Shown here: piece by piece, positions 21,009 through 30,065 of the stretch
Layout: each line of letters starts with the position of its first letter
Numbering within the stretch: position 1 is the first letter of the stretch
Origin: Devosia geojensis
GTDB taxonomy: Bacteria > Pseudomonadota > Alphaproteobacteria > Rhizobiales > Devosiaceae
Assembly: GCF_000969415.1 (NCBI RefSeq)
Contig: NZ_JZEX01000157.1
Coordinates: forward strand, 1 to 64,000
Direction: 5' to 3'
Length of the DNA: 64,000 nucleotides
Notes under the pieces: model-generated
What the model was told of the DNA's origin: nothing
What the model saw: the letters and a program-made list of their open reading frames with translations, nothing else
The model's database searches: none
Program-made: the position numbers and the translations under genes

Positions 21009-21998
21009 TTGGCCGAACTTCCCGAGGAGCTGAAGCTGGCGCTGCGCGCGTTCACGGCCGGCCGGTCGCGTCGCGGTCTGGCCGAGCGGTCGGGGCATAT
21101 CTCGGCGCAGTACCGGGAGCGTGTCCCCTCAGCTCGGCACGTCGCGGCGGACGAGGATGCGCTCGCCTATGCGCTGAGTCGAATGCCGGCGACCTACGCG
21201 GCGGTTTCCTACGCACTTGCCGAGGCGCGCGAGCTGATTGGCGGGTTTGCACCCGAGACGCTGCTCGATGCCGGGGCAGGGCCGGGAACGGCGAGCTGGG
21301 CGGCATGCGAGATCTGGCCCGAACTCGCCGACATTACCATGCTCGACCATAACCAGCGGTTTCTCTCGCTCGCCGAGGCGCTGGCGGCGGGTAGCAGCTT
21401 TCCGGCATTGCGCGCCGCACGAGCGGTGCGCGGCGAGCTGACGGCGCTGCCGCTGTCGGAATCCCGCTACGATCTCGTAACGCTCGGCTATGCGCTGACC
21501 GAGCTCCCGGACGAGCGGGTTGTGCCGCTCGCGCTCGACCTCTGGAAGCAAACCGAAGGCGTCCTCGTCATCGTCGAGCCGGGACGGCCGCGCGACTATC
21601 AGCGGCTGATGCAGGCGCGGAAGGCGCTGGTCGCCGCCGGTGCGCGAATCGTGGCGCCGTGTCCACATGCCGATGACTGCCCGCTGACCGGGGACGATTG
21701 GTGCCATTTCTCCGTCAGGCTGGCGCGCAGCCGCGATCACCAGACGTTGAAGAACGCAAGGCTCGGCTATGAGGACGAGAAGTTCAGCTATATCGTCGCT
21801 GCGCGCCCGCCCCTTGCTGGAGAGGGCGGGTGGAGCCGGGTCATCAAGCCACCTGCTGCGACGAAATTTTCAATCGATACGGAACTTTGCACCGCAACGA
21901 GGCTTGCTCACCAACGAGTGCTGAAGCGCGAGGGCGAGGCCTTCAAGAAGGCCAGGAAGCTCGAGTGGGGCGATCGTGCGGTCGAACCACAGGTGTGA
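21009..21998 (+). CDS. Rsm22-like ribosomal small-subunit methyltransferase family protein
   Basis: A 329-aa Rossmann-fold methyltransferase-like protein of the Rsm22/METTL17 family, which binds the small ribosomal subunit during assembly. The SAM-binding motif LLDAGAGPGT is at about 85-94. A cysteine cluster CPHADDCPLTGDDWC at about 217-231 is the signature thought to hold an iron-sulfur cluster in this family. Start is TTG 21009, with an AACGGAG site upstream. Methyltransferase activity is uncertain for the family. It lies between clpX and lon and is not obviously linked to either. Confidence 0.85.
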   Translation: MAELPEELKLALRAFTAGRSRRGLAERSGHISAQYRERVPSARHVAADEDALAYALSRMPATYAAVSYALAEARELIGGFAPETLLDAGAGPGTASWAACEIWPELADITMLDHNQRFLSLAEALAAGSSFPALRAARAVRGELTALPLSESRYDLVTLGYALTELPDERVVPLALDLWKQTEGVLVIVEPGRPRDYQRLMQARKALVAAGARIVAPCPHADDCPLTGDDWCHFSVRLARSRDHQTLKNARLGYEDEKFSYIVAARPPLAGEGGWSRVIKPPAATKFSIDTELCTATRLAHQRVLKREGEAFKKARKLEWGDRAVEPQV

Positions 21999-22051
21999 GC
22001 TGAGCGCATGGGCATTAACCGCACTGTTCACGAAATTCCGGCGGGAGTTGA

Positions 22052-22079
22052 CTTGCGGGGAGCATAGGCGAACCTATTT
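22052..22079 (+). promoter_or_regulatory. Heat-shock (RpoH-type) promoter of lon
   Basis: CTTG (22052-22055) and CCTATTT (22073-22079) are spaced by 17 nt, matching the alphaproteobacterial sigma-32 consensus CTTG-N17-CYTATNT. Transcription would start near 22086, about 88 nt before lon. Confidence 0.65.
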
Positions 22080-22173
22080 ATTAACCGGAATCGGGCCCCC
22101 TTGTTGATTTATCGGGCCCTATAACGGGCGCACCATCGAAATCCTCCCCCCTGGCGCCCGGAAAGGATAAGAG

Positions 22174-24600
22174 ATGTCGGAAACCAATCTGACCGGCGGA
22201 GAGTTCAGCCGGGACCGGGTTTACCCGGTCTTGCCGTTGCGCGACATCGTCGTGTTCCCCGGTATGATCGTGCCGCTGTTCGTCGGTCGAGAGAAGTCGG
22301 TCAAAGCGCTTGAAGAAGTCATGCGCGACGACAAGCACATTCTCGTCGTTACCCAGAAGAACGCGCAGGACGACGATCCGGCGCCCCAGGACATTTACGC
22401 GACCGGCACCATCGCCACCGTCCTGCAGCTGCTCAAGCTCCCGGACGGGACCGTGAAGGTGTTGGTCGAAGGCCTCAACCGCGCGACCATCGATCGGTAC
22501 CTGCAGACGGACGAGTACTTCGAGGCCGAGGCGACGACCCTCGCCGAGCCCGAGCATGACCCCGTCGAGATCGAGGCGCTGGCGCGCTCGGCCCAGACGG
22601 AGTTCGAAAACTACGTCAAGCTCAACAAGAAGATCTCGGCCGAGGTCGTCGCTGCCGTCCAGCAGATCGACAACCACTCCAAGCTCGCCGACACCATCGC
22701 CAGCCACCTGGTGGTCAAGATCAGCGAGAAGGAGGACCTGCTCTCGACCGTGTCGCTCGCCGACCGCTTCACCAAGATCCTGGGCCTCATGGAGGGCGAG
22801 ATCGGCGTGCTGCAGGTGGAAAAGCGCATCCGCAGCCGCGTCAAGCGGCAGATGGAGAAGACGCAACGCGAGTACTACCTCAACGAGCAGATGAAGGCCA
22901 TTCAGCGCGAGCTGGGCGACGGCGAGGAATCCAACGAGGTCGCCGAGCTCGAGGAGCGCATCAAGCGCACCAAGCTTTCCAAGGAGGCCCGGCTGAAGGC
23001 CGAGGGCGAGCTCAAGAAGCTGCGCGCCATGAGCCCGATGTCGGCGGAAGCCACGGTCGTGCGCAACTACCTCGACACGCTGCTCGGCCTGCCCTGGGGC
23101 AAGAAGTCCAAGGTCAAGCGCGACCTCGATCATGCCGAGAAGGTGCTCGACGCCGACCACTACGGGCTGGAGAAGGTCAAGGAACGTATCCTCGAGTACC
23201 TGGCGGTGCAGAGCCGCACGGGTAAGCTCAAGGGGCCGATCCTCTGCCTCGTGGGTCCTCCGGGCGTCGGCAAGACCTCGCTGGGCAAGTCGATCGCCAA
23301 GGCGACCGGACGCGAGTTCGTGCGCATGGCGCTCGGCGGCGTGCGTGACGAGGCCGAAATCCGCGGCCACCGGCGCACCTATATCGGCTCCATGCCGGGC
23401 AAGGTGATCCAGTCGCTGAAGAAGGCCGGCAAGTCCAACCCGCTGTTCCTCTTGGACGAGATCGACAAGATGGGCCAGGACTTCCGCGGCGATCCGTCGT
23501 CGGCGCTGCTCGAGGTGCTCGATCCCGAGCAGAATCACACGTTCAACGATCACTACCTGGAGGTCGACTACGACCTTTCGGACGTGATGTTCGTGACGAC
23601 CTCGAACACGCTGAACATCCCCGGGCCGCTCATGGACCGCATGGAGATCATCCGCCTCTCCGGCTACACCGAGGAGGAAAAGCGCGAGATCGCCCTGCAG
23701 CACCTGATCCCCGAGACGCTGGCCGAGAACGGTCTCGACGCCAAGGAGTTCGTGCTCTCCAACGAGATGCTGACCAAGGTCATCCAGCAATACACCCGCG
23801 AGGCGGGCGTGCGTAACCTCAAGCGCGAGATCGCCAAGTTGATGCGCAAGGCCGTCGCCGAGATCATGAAGACCAAGGTCGACAAGATCGAGATCGACGA
23901 CGAGCGGCTGGCCAAGTACCTGGGTCCGGCCATCTTCAAGCACGGCGAGATCGAGGCGGAATCGCAGGTCGGCCTGGTGACGGGCCTCGCCTGGACCTCG
24001 GTCGGCGGCGAGCTTCTCACCATCGAGGGCGTGATGACCCCCGGCAAGGGCCGCATGGGCGTCACCGGCAACCTCAAGGAGGTGATGAAGGAATCGATCA
24101 CCGCGGCGATGGCTTATGTCCGCTCGCGCTCGATCGACTTCGGCATCAAGCCGCCCATGTTCGACACGCGCGACATTCACGTCCACGTGCCGGAAGGAGC
24201 GACGCCCAAGGACGGTCCTTCGGCGGGCATCGCCATGGCCACCGCCATCATCTCGGTGATGACCGGCATTCCCGTGCGCAACGATGTCGCCATGACCGGC
24301 GAGATCACGTTGCGGGGCAGGGTGCTGCCCATCGGCGGCCTCAAGGAGAAGCTGCTGGCGGCGCTGCGCGGCGGCATCAAGACCGTGCTGATCCCGGAAG
24401 AGAACGTGCGCGATCTTTCCGAGATCCCCGACATCGTCAAGGAAGGCATGGAGATCGTTCCTGTCAGCCGCATGGACGAGGTCATCAAGCACGCGCTGGT
24501 GCGCCAGCCCGAGCCGATCGAGTGGAACTTCGACGAGAAGCCGGCGGTGACCAGCAGCGTCGAGGCGACCGAGGACGCGACCGCGGGGCTCACCCACTAA
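22174..24600 (+). CDS. lon: ATP-dependent protease Lon
   Basis: A homohexameric AAA+ serine protease (808 aa) that degrades misfolded and regulatory proteins. The N-terminal substrate-binding domain (to about 310) is followed by the ATPase module with [11 protein letters not shown] and by the protease domain with the dyad Ser683 (DGPSAGIAM) and Lys726 (GLKEKLL). An AAGGATAAGAG site lies just upstream of the ATG. The putative heat-shock promoter and strong terminator frame it as a single-gene unit. In most relatives the HU gene follows directly; here a transporter separates them. Confidence 0.98.
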   Translation: MSETNLTGGEFSRDRVYPVLPLRDIVVFPGMIVPLFVGREKSVKALEEVMRDDKHILVVTQKNAQDDDPAPQDIYATGTIATVLQLLKLPDGTVKVLVEGLNRATIDRYLQTDEYFEAEATTLAEPEHDPVEIEALARSAQTEFENYVKLNKKISAEVVAAVQQIDNHSKLADTIASHLVVKISEKEDLLSTVSLADRFTKILGLMEGEIGVLQVEKRIRSRVKRQMEKTQREYYLNEQMKAIQRELGDGEESNEVAELEERIKRTKLSKEARLKAEGELKKLRAMSPMSAEATVVRNYLDTLLGLPWGKKSKVKRDLDHAEKVLDADHYGLEKVKERILEYLAVQSRTGKLKGPILCLVGPPGVGKTSLGKSIAKATGREFVRMALGGVRDEAEIRGHRRTYIGSMPGKVIQSLKKAGKSNPLFLLDEIDKMGQDFRGDPSSALLEVLDPEQNHTFNDHYLEVDYDLSDVMFVTTSNTLNIPGPLMDRMEIIRLSGYTEEEKREIALQHLIPETLAENGLDAKEFVLSNEMLTKVIQQYTREAGVRNLKREIAKLMRKAVAEIMKTKVDKIEIDDERLAKYLGPAIFKHGEIEAESQVGLVTGLAWTSVGGELLTIEGVMTPGKGRMGVTGNLKEVMKESITAAMAYVRSRSIDFGIKPPMFDTRDIHVHVPEGATPKDGPSAGIAMATAIISVMTGIPVRNDVAMTGEITLRGRVLPIGGLKEKLLAALRGGIKTVLIPEENVRDLSEIPDIVKEGMEIVPVSRMDEVIKHALVRQPEPIEWNFDEKPAVTSSVEATEDATAGLTH

Positions 24601-24631
24601 GGGTCACCGTCACCACCGGTATCCGAAAAGT

Positions 24632-24660
24632 AAATGGCGGCCCCCTCGGGCCGCCATTTT
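24632..24660 (+). terminator. Intrinsic terminator of lon
   Basis: A perfect 12-bp stem (AAATGGCGGCCC, 24632-24643, with 24648-24659), 4-nt loop, followed by TTTTCATTTT. The stem begins 31 nt after the lon stop codon. Confidence 0.9.
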
Positions 24661-24760
24661 CATTTTCGCGGCAAAACTCCTGTCGAAATCTGTCAGCGCT
24701 GCTCGTCATAAGGACATTGGAGATCCTTCCGGCTGACCAGAACAAAACGGGCACATTCTC

Positions 24761-24788
24761 TTGTCACGCGCGCGTGAAGCGGTTACAT
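24761..24788 (+). promoter_or_regulatory. Promoter with palindromic operator upstream of the MFS pump
   Basis: TTGTCA (24761-24766) and TTACAT (24783-24788) are spaced by 16 nt. The perfect 14-bp palindrome TCACGCGCGCGTGA (24764-24777) lies across the -35 end and the spacer, the usual place for a repressor operator. No regulator gene is adjacent. The start site would be near 24795, 69 nt before the gene. Confidence 0.5.
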
Positions 24789-24863
24789 CAATGTGCCTGT
24801 CAGATTGGGGAGACGACCTTCGACGTCGTGTCCATGGCGGCCTAACGCATCGGAGTAAACTTC

Positions 24864-26144
24864 GTGAACAAGCCGCTCCTCGTCATTCTGACGGCCGTGA
24901 CCCTCGACGCCATCGGCATCGGGCTGATCTTCCCCATCCTGCCGGCGCTGCTGCGCGAAGTCGGGCACATCAGCGAGACCGCGACGGTCCTCGGCGTGAT
25001 GCTGGCGCTCTATTCGGCATGCCAGTTCCTGTTCTCGCCGGTGCTGGGGGTGCTCAGCGACCGGTTCGGGCGACGGCCAGTGCTTTTGGTCTCGCTTGCC
25101 GGCGCGGCGATCGACTATCTGGTGATGGCGTTCGCGCCGGAACTCTGGATGCTGGTGCTCGGGCGAGCCATATCCGGCATCACCAGCGCCAACATGGCGG
25201 TGGCGACGGCTTACATCACCGACATCTCGAGCGAGGACGAGCGGGCGCGGCGCTTCGGGCTCTTTCACGCCATGTTCGGTATCGGCTTCATCATCGGGCC
25301 GGTGCTCGGGGGCGTGCTCGGCGACTTCTGGGTGCGCGCGCCGTTCATCGCGGCGGCATGCCTCAACGCGATCAACTTCGCGCTCGCGTTCTTCGTCCTG
25401 CCGGAATCGCGGCCGGGGCAACCGGGGGCGAAGTTCGACTTCGATACCCTCAACCCGTTCAAGCCGCTGAGGTGGGCGCTGACCTTTTCCGCGCTCATCC
25501 CGCTGATGGCGATCTTCGTCATCATGAACTTCGTCGGCACCATGTACGGCACCATCTGGGCGCTGTTCAGCGAGGACAGCTTCGGCTGGAGCGGCACGAT
25601 GATCGGGCTCTCTCTGGCTTCGTTCGGCGTCTTCCACGCGGGGGCGCAGGCGTTCCTCACCGGGCCGGCGGTGGCCCGGCTCGGCGAGCGATGGGCGCTG
25701 GTCGTCGGCATGGCGTTCGAGCTGACGGCGCTCGTCATCCTGGGGGTGGCGACGCAGGGTTGGGTGCTCTTCGCGCTGGCGCCGCTGTTCGCGCTCGGCG
25801 GCATCGGCATGCCGGCTCTGCAATCCTATACGACCCGGCAGGTCGGCAGCGACAAGCAGGGGCAGCTCCAGGGGGTGCTGGCAAGCCTCGTCAGCCTCTC
25901 GGCCGTCTTCGGGCCGCTGTTCTTCAGCTTTGCCTATTTCGCGGTGAGCGATACATGGCCTGGCCTCATCTGGATCGTGGGCGCCGGGGTCTATCTGCTG
26001 GCCCTGCCGCTGATGCTCGGCATCCGCCGCGGGGCGGCTCGGCGGCCGCCGAGTAGCGAGTCGCGAAACTATGGCGGGAAAGCCCGGAATTCCGGGAAAA
26101 ACCGCCATTTGCGCCTTGCCGGAGCGGATTTTGACGTTCATTAA
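24864..26144 (+). CDS. MFS transporter, TetA-like (drug:H+ antiporter)
   Basis: A 12-helix major facilitator protein (426 aa). The N-terminal half has motif A as GVLSDRFGRRPVLL between helices 2 and 3, and a helix-5 motif C region (GIGFIIGPVLGG), the pattern of the DHA1/TetA antiporters. The first helix carries the acidic residue typical of the family (TLDAIGIGLIFP). Substrate is unknown; tetracycline efflux cannot be claimed. The start is GTG 24864, with a CGGAG site. Its last 30 or so residues (from about residue 395) are basic and low in hydrophobicity, and are encoded by a palindromic segment. Position between lon and hupB suggests acquisition. Confidence 0.87.
   Translation: MNKPLLVILTAVTLDAIGIGLIFPILPALLREVGHISETATVLGVMLALYSACQFLFSPVLGVLSDRFGRRPVLLVSLAGAAIDYLVMAFAPELWMLVLGRAISGITSANMAVATAYITDISSEDERARRFGLFHAMFGIGFIIGPVLGGVLGDFWVRAPFIAAACLNAINFALAFFVLPESRPGQPGAKFDFDTLNPFKPLRWALTFSALIPLMAIFVIMNFVGTMYGTIWALFSEDSFGWSGTMIGLSLASFGVFHAGAQAFLTGPAVARLGERWALVVGMAFELTALVILGVATQGWVLFALAPLFALGGIGMPALQSYTTRQVGSDKQGQLQGVLASLVSLSAVFGPLFFSFAYFAVSDTWPGLIWIVGAGVYLLALPLMLGIRRGAARRPPSSESRNYGGKARNSGKNRHLRLAGADFDVH
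26071..26108. repeat. Nested palindrome inside the 3' end of the MFS gene
   Basis: The outer arms ATGGCGG (26071-26077) and CCGCCAT (26102-26108) enclose a perfect inner palindrome (26083-26096, CCCGGAATTCCGGG). The structure resembles a transcription terminator or repeat unit, but lies within the reading frame of the transporter's C-terminal tail. Confidence 0.55.
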
Positions 26145-26264
26145 CAGCTTTCCGCTGCCCAGCGGGCCTGAAACGCCCGGAAATCCTTGCGTTTCGCGCA
26201 GAATCGACAAAGGGTTTCCGCGTTCGGGTTCGCCGTAGGCGGGCTTTCACTGTGAGGATACGCT

Positions 26265-26537
26265 ATGAACAAGAACGATCTGGTTGGCGTCGTTGCCGAC
26301 AAGGCCACGATTACCAAGGCACAGGCGGCCGAAGCTGTTGACGCAGTGTTCGAAGCCATCACCGGTGCCCTCAAGGGGGGCGATGAAGTGCGTCTCGTGG
26401 GTTTCGGCACCTTCGCCGTTTCCAAGCGCAAAGCCTCCACCGGCCGCAATCCCGCGACCGGCGCCGAGATCAAGATTCCGGCTTCCAATCAGGCCAAGTT
26501 CAAGCCCGGCAAGGGCCTGAAGGACGCGATCAACTGA
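26265..26537 (+). CDS. hupB: DNA-binding protein HU
   Basis: A histone-like nucleoid protein of 90 aa that bends and compacts DNA as a dimer. It has the full HU fold: N-terminal helices (MNKNDLVGVVADKATITKAQ), the GFGTF turn at about 46-50, and the beta arm with the proline-containing GRNPATGAEIKIPAS. The start is ATG 26265, with GTGAGG upstream. A terminator follows. HU usually stands right after lon; here it is 120 bp downstream of the transporter. Confidence 0.97.
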   Translation: MNKNDLVGVVADKATITKAQAAEAVDAVFEAITGALKGGDEVRLVGFGTFAVSKRKASTGRNPATGAEIKIPASNQAKFKPGKGLKDAIN

Positions 26538-26564
26538 TTGCTTCCGACTTAGGTTGACGTCTCT

Positions 26565-26600
26565 GGCCCCGTGCGCCCTGCGCCGGGGCCTTGATGTTTT
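26565..26600 (+). terminator. Intrinsic terminator of hupB
   Basis: A GGCCCCG stem (26565-26571) pairs with CGGGGCC (26584-26590), followed by TTGATGTTTTTG. It starts 27 nt after the hupB stop codon. Confidence 0.75.
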
Positions 26601-26700
26601 TGAAGGCAGCATCGGATCCGGCATGTGGAAAGCGCGCCCGGCAAAATGGAACAGCCCGAGCTCGCGTTGAACTCGGGCCTGCCCAAAAACGCAGTAGGTG

Positions 26701-26729
26701 TTGACGCGCCGAAGCCGAATGCCTAATCA
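26701..26729 (+). promoter_or_regulatory. Promoter of tRNA-Val
   Basis: TTGACG (26701-26706) and TAATCA (26724-26729) are spaced by 17 nt, with the start about 35 nt before the tRNA. Just upstream lies a 7-bp inverted repeat (26654-26660 with 26672-26678). Confidence 0.5.
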
Positions 26730-26770
26730 GAGCGCCGTTCCAGTCCGGGGCCGGTGGTCCCGGTTTTGGC

Positions 26771-26846
26771 GGGCGATTAGCTCAGTTGGTAGAGCACCTC
26801 GCTTACACCGAGGATGTCGGCAGTTCGAGCCTGTCATCGCCCACCA
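26771..26846 (+). tRNA. tRNA-Val (TAC anticodon)
   Basis: A 76-nt tRNA with acceptor pairing GGGCGAT / ATCGCCC and an encoded ACCA end. The anticodon arm CCTCG-CTTACAC-CGAGG gives TAC. It is at the left edge of the accessory stretch before tRNA-Asp. Confidence 0.97.
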
Positions 26847-26863
26847 TCTCTTCCGGACAGGCC

Positions 26864-26884
26864 CGCCGCTTGCGCGAAGCGGCG
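26864..26884. terminator. Hairpin between tRNA-Val and the autotransporter
   Basis: An 8-bp stem (CGCCGCTT, 26864-26871, with 26877-26884) lies between the convergent tRNA-Val and autotransporter genes, enclosed by a weaker outer TTCCGG/CCGGAA pairing. It probably ends transcription from both sides, although T-runs are poor. Confidence 0.45.
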
Positions 26885-26907
26885 AACCTTGCCCGGAAGT
26901 TGCAATC

Positions 26908-29604
26908 CTACCACTTCACCTGCAGCCCGAACTTGAGGGCGCCGACCGAGCGTTCGGCGCCGTCGATGTCGAACGAGTAGCTGGCATTGGCGAAGTAGCT
27001 CACGTCGTCGTTGAGCTTGCCGCTGAAGCCGCCGCCGAGCTCGAGATAGGTCGCGTCGCCATCGGTGGTGAGGCGATCGCTGTCGAGATCGACGGTGAAC
27101 TCGCCGAGCTGCTGCCAGAGATTGGCCATCAGCTCGGGCTGGATGAACCCCTCGTCGGTCTCGATGCGATTGTAGAGACGGGCGCCGAGGCGGCCGGTGA
27201 GGGTGGTCGTGGCATCGAAGTTGATCTCGGCGAACGGATCGCTGCTGTCGTCGAAATCGCTGTGCTGGATGATGATCTGTCCCTGCGGCTCGATGGCCCA
27301 GCCACCGCCCAGGGCGACCGGATATCCGGCCTCAAGCGAGGCGAGGAGCCCGTAGCCCTCGATGTCGATGCCGACCCCGCGAGTGGAGGTGACGTCGCCA
27401 TTATAGAGCGAAGCCATCAGGACAGCGTCGACGTACCACTTGTCGATTCCGGTGTGGGTGGTATAGGCGCCTATGCTGGCGGCGCCCAGGTCCATCGAGC
27501 CGGTGTCGTAGTCGGCCCAGCCGAGGGCGAAGCCGCGCAGGTCCCCGCTCATGTGCGAATAGCCGGCAAAGAGCCCGGCCTGGGTGGTGCCCGCATCGCC
27601 ATGGTCGTACGACAGGAGGTCTGCGCCGACTTGGAAGCCGGCGAGGCTTCCATCGAAGGTCGGGGCGACGGTACCCGTCCAGCCCACTTCACCTGTGCTG
27701 CCGAGCGCGCGGAACCAGGCGCGCTTGCGCTCGGTCTCGTCGGTCAGGAAATCCTGCTCGCCGCGCCGGCCATGGAAGGTCGAGAGCGTCTCGATGGCGA
27801 GGAGATAGGCCGCGGGCTGGATGGCCGCGTAGTTGGCCGCTTCGATGCGGTAGAGGGGGATGACCCCACCGGGCAGGAGCAGCGATTCGTCGGGCAGGGT
27901 GGCCTGGCTGGTCGGCGCCACGGCCTGCAGCACGCCGGGCTGCGGGGCGATCGGTATCGAAGGCGGAGGCGCGTCCGGCGGAATGGGGCCCGGAGGCGCC
28001 GGATCGACCGGATCGACGGGCGCCGGGGGAGCCGGATCGACCGGGTTTTCCGCTTCCGGATCGGGCGCCGGGTCTACAGGTGCCGGCGGCAGCGTCGGCT
28101 CCTGCGGTGTTTCGCCTTCCTCGACGGGCGGCGCTTCGGGAGCGGGCGGAGGCGGGGCGGCGCTCGGCGCCTGCGGCACCGGCGTCTGCACCAGTTGCGA
28201 GCGCAGATACCAGTTCTGCTCCTCGCCGGCATTCACGCCGCCGCGGAACAGCAGATACTCGTAGGCGCCGGCGGCGACCGCCCGGTCGAGCGCGAACGCG
28301 TTGCTCGCGGTGCTTGCGCCGTTGACGACGTTCACCAGGAGGATGCCGCTGCCGGTGGTGCCGGCGCCCGGCCCTCCGGCGTTGACGACGCCGATGCCGG
28401 TGAGGCCGGTGGCCGTGCCGCCGGAGATCTCGAGAATGTCCGAGGCGGATCCATCGGTCCCGAGATAAGTGTCGAGCAGCAGCGAACCGTTGAGGCCGTG
28501 ATAATTGCCGACGATGGTCAGCTTGTCGGTCGGGTTGGGTGAGCCGGCCGAGCTCAACTGGATGACGCCGGCATTGTTGACCGTCGAGGTGCCGCCGCCG
28601 GCCGACGCTATCGTCGCCGCCGCGCCGCTGGCTTGCAGGAAGCTCGACGAATCGATCTCGAATATGCCGCCACCGCTGGTGGCGTCGCCGAGCGCGAATG
28701 TGTCGGAGAGCTCGAAGATCGATCCGTTGGTGAGCTGGACGGTCTCCCAGTTGATGTATTGGGAGCCTGTGCCGGCCGACGTGGCGTCGAAGACCAGAAG
28801 GTCGCTGGCTGCCGGCGCGCCGGTGCTCGCGCCTTCGCCGCCGTCGATGGCGCCGGCGGCAGCGAGGGTCGCCACATCGAGACCCGTCAGCCGCGCGATG
28901 TCCGAGTCGGCGCCCATCAAGATGTCGTCGAAGATCGCTCCGCCCGACCACTCGAAGGTGTCGTTGCCGAAGCTCATGCGGATCTCGCCGTTGATGGTGC
29001 CGCCGGACACCCGCACGATATCGTCGCCGCCGCTGACGCTGATGTTGCCGCCGATCTGGCCGCCGGAGACCTCGATGGTGTCGAGTCCGAAGCCGGTGAC
29101 CAGGTTGCCGAGGATCCGTCCGTCGTAGAGATAGTAGAAGTTGTCGGCGAGCTTCATGTCGACGCGGCCGATGGTGCCGCCGTATTGCTCGGCGAAGTCG
29201 CCGTCGACGAAGGCGCCTGTAATCGTGCCGCCGGTCATGATGAAGGTGTCGTAGCCGTCGCCCTGCTGCAGGGATTCGACGGTGCCCCCGCTCATGTCGT
29301 AGTGGTCGATGCCGCTGCCCTGCTGGATGGCGGCGGTCGTGCCGGACCTGACGATTACGGTGTCCGCGCCACCCCCGAAGTTGACGGGGCCCGTGATGCT
29401 GCCGCCGTCTACCGTCAACGAGTTGTTGCCGCCAGGATCATTGAGGCCGGGGGCGGAACCGGAGTCGCACAAATAAGCATCGTCGCCCGCCGTGGGCGCG
29501 AATACGCACGCCGCAATTGCCTGGGAAGATGTTCCGGCCAGTGCACCGGCCGAAATAACAGTCAGGATCGCAGCCCGAATCCCAAGCTCAGGATTAGCCC
29601 TCAT
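26908..29604 (-). CDS. Autotransporter outer-membrane beta-barrel protein
   Basis: A type V secreted protein of about 898 aa. A signal peptide (to about 32, ending SSQAIA-A) leads into a passenger made of degenerate repeats of the form SGGTI-x-G...GDDT (about 55-260), predicted to form a beta helix. A Pro/Glu/Ala-rich linker follows (about 485-560). The C-terminal 270 residues form the autotransporter barrel, ending in alternating aromatic strands and a terminal Trp (FGLQVKW), the outer-membrane signature. The start is ATG 29604, with a GGAGGG site. Function of the passenger is unknown; adhesion or biofilm is plausible. It lies between two tRNA genes that are adjacent in some relatives. Confidence 0.88.
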   Translation of the reverse strand: MRANPELGIRAAILTVISAGALAGTSSQAIAACVFAPTAGDDAYLCDSGSAPGLNDPGGNNSLTVDGGSITGPVNFGGGADTVIVRSGTTAAIQQGSGIDHYDMSGGTVESLQQGDGYDTFIMTGGTITGAFVDGDFAEQYGGTIGRVDMKLADNFYYLYDGRILGNLVTGFGLDTIEVSGGQIGGNISVSGGDDIVRVSGGTINGEIRMSFGNDTFEWSGGAIFDDILMGADSDIARLTGLDVATLAAAGAIDGGEGASTGAPAASDLLVFDATSAGTGSQYINWETVQLTNGSIFELSDTFALGDATSGGGIFEIDSSSFLQASGAAATIASAGGGTSTVNNAGVIQLSSAGSPNPTDKLTIVGNYHGLNGSLLLDTYLGTDGSASDILEISGGTATGLTGIGVVNAGGPGAGTTGSGILLVNVVNGASTASNAFALDRAVAAGAYEYLLFRGGVNAGEEQNWYLRSQLVQTPVPQAPSAAPPPPAPEAPPVEEGETPQEPTLPPAPVDPAPDPEAENPVDPAPPAPVDPVDPAPPGPIPPDAPPPSIPIAPQPGVLQAVAPTSQATLPDESLLLPGGVIPLYRIEAANYAAIQPAAYLLAIETLSTFHGRRGEQDFLTDETERKRAWFRALGSTGEVGWTGTVAPTFDGSLAGFQVGADLLSYDHGDAGTTQAGLFAGYSHMSGDLRGFALGWADYDTGSMDLGAASIGAYTTHTGIDKWYVDAVLMASLYNGDVTSTRGVGIDIEGYGLLASLEAGYPVALGGGWAIEPQGQIIIQHSDFDDSSDPFAEINFDATTTLTGRLGARLYNRIETDEGFIQPELMANLWQQLGEFTVDLDSDRLTTDGDATYLELGGGFSGKLNDDVSYFANASYSFDIDGAERSVGALKFGLQVKW

Positions 29605-29632
29605 CAACGTGCCCTCCGCCGCAAAGAAACGT

Positions 29633-29662
29633 ATTTTAACTAACTGAGAATTCGGGAATTCT
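29633..29662 (-). promoter_or_regulatory. Promoter/operator region of the autotransporter
   Basis: The palindrome AGAATTC-GG-GAATTCT (29647-29662) lies upstream of a TAAAAT -10-like element (minus strand, 29633-29638). It covers the region where a -35 element would be expected, so it may be an operator. Confidence 0.4.
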
Positions 29663-29843
29663 ACGCCGCTTGCGCCAACTCACAAGTGCTGGGCCTCAAA
29701 TGCTGAATATTTTACAAGGTCCTACTTGCAATTCTGCCACACCGGGATGGGCTCGAAGGAGGCATTCGCCCGCTCGCCGGGCGTTCCTCGCAAGCCCTGC
29801 AAAAGGGCTGTGAAAAGTTCTCGCCGGTGACCGACAAGAGCGC
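29663..29843. other. Intergenic stretch before tRNA-Asp
   Basis: No gene is supported. A short GC hairpin (GCCCGCTCGCCGGGC, near 29769-29783) and a CCCT/AGGG pair near 29800 are present. The minus-strand open frame covering this stretch and tRNA-Asp is discussed among the rejected items. Confidence 0.4.
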
Positions 29844-29872
29844 TTGACTTGCGTTCGTGCGCTCGTTACACG
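29844..29872 (+). promoter_or_regulatory. Promoter of tRNA-Asp
   Basis: TTGACT (29844-29849) and TACACG (29867-29872) are spaced by 17 nt; the start would be about 25 nt before the tRNA. Confidence 0.55.
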
Positions 29873-29903
29873 GACGCCACCTCGCAGGCACGACCTGCCT
29901 TGC

Positions 29904-29980
<77 letters not shown>

Positions 29981-30065
29981 TTATCCTTCTCCTTGTATAA
30001 TGAGACGATGACGGCGTTTTCGCGCGGCACTTGTCGCGTGCGCGTCCGCGGCCTAACTAGAAGCC

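Noticed and set aside
21806-21830. A 7-bp GC inverted repeat in the Rsm22-like gene as a second captured palindrome
   Set aside because: The coded residues fit the family's C-terminal region well enough, and no outer arms or further hairpins surround it.
22081-24597. An 838-codon open frame antisense to lon
   Set aside because: Lon is certain on the plus strand; the antisense frame is a GC-codon shadow.
26698-28542. A plus-strand open frame of 614 codons over tRNA-Val and the autotransporter
   Set aside because: It reads through the tRNA and the reverse of the barrel domain; no motif or ribosome binding site supports it.
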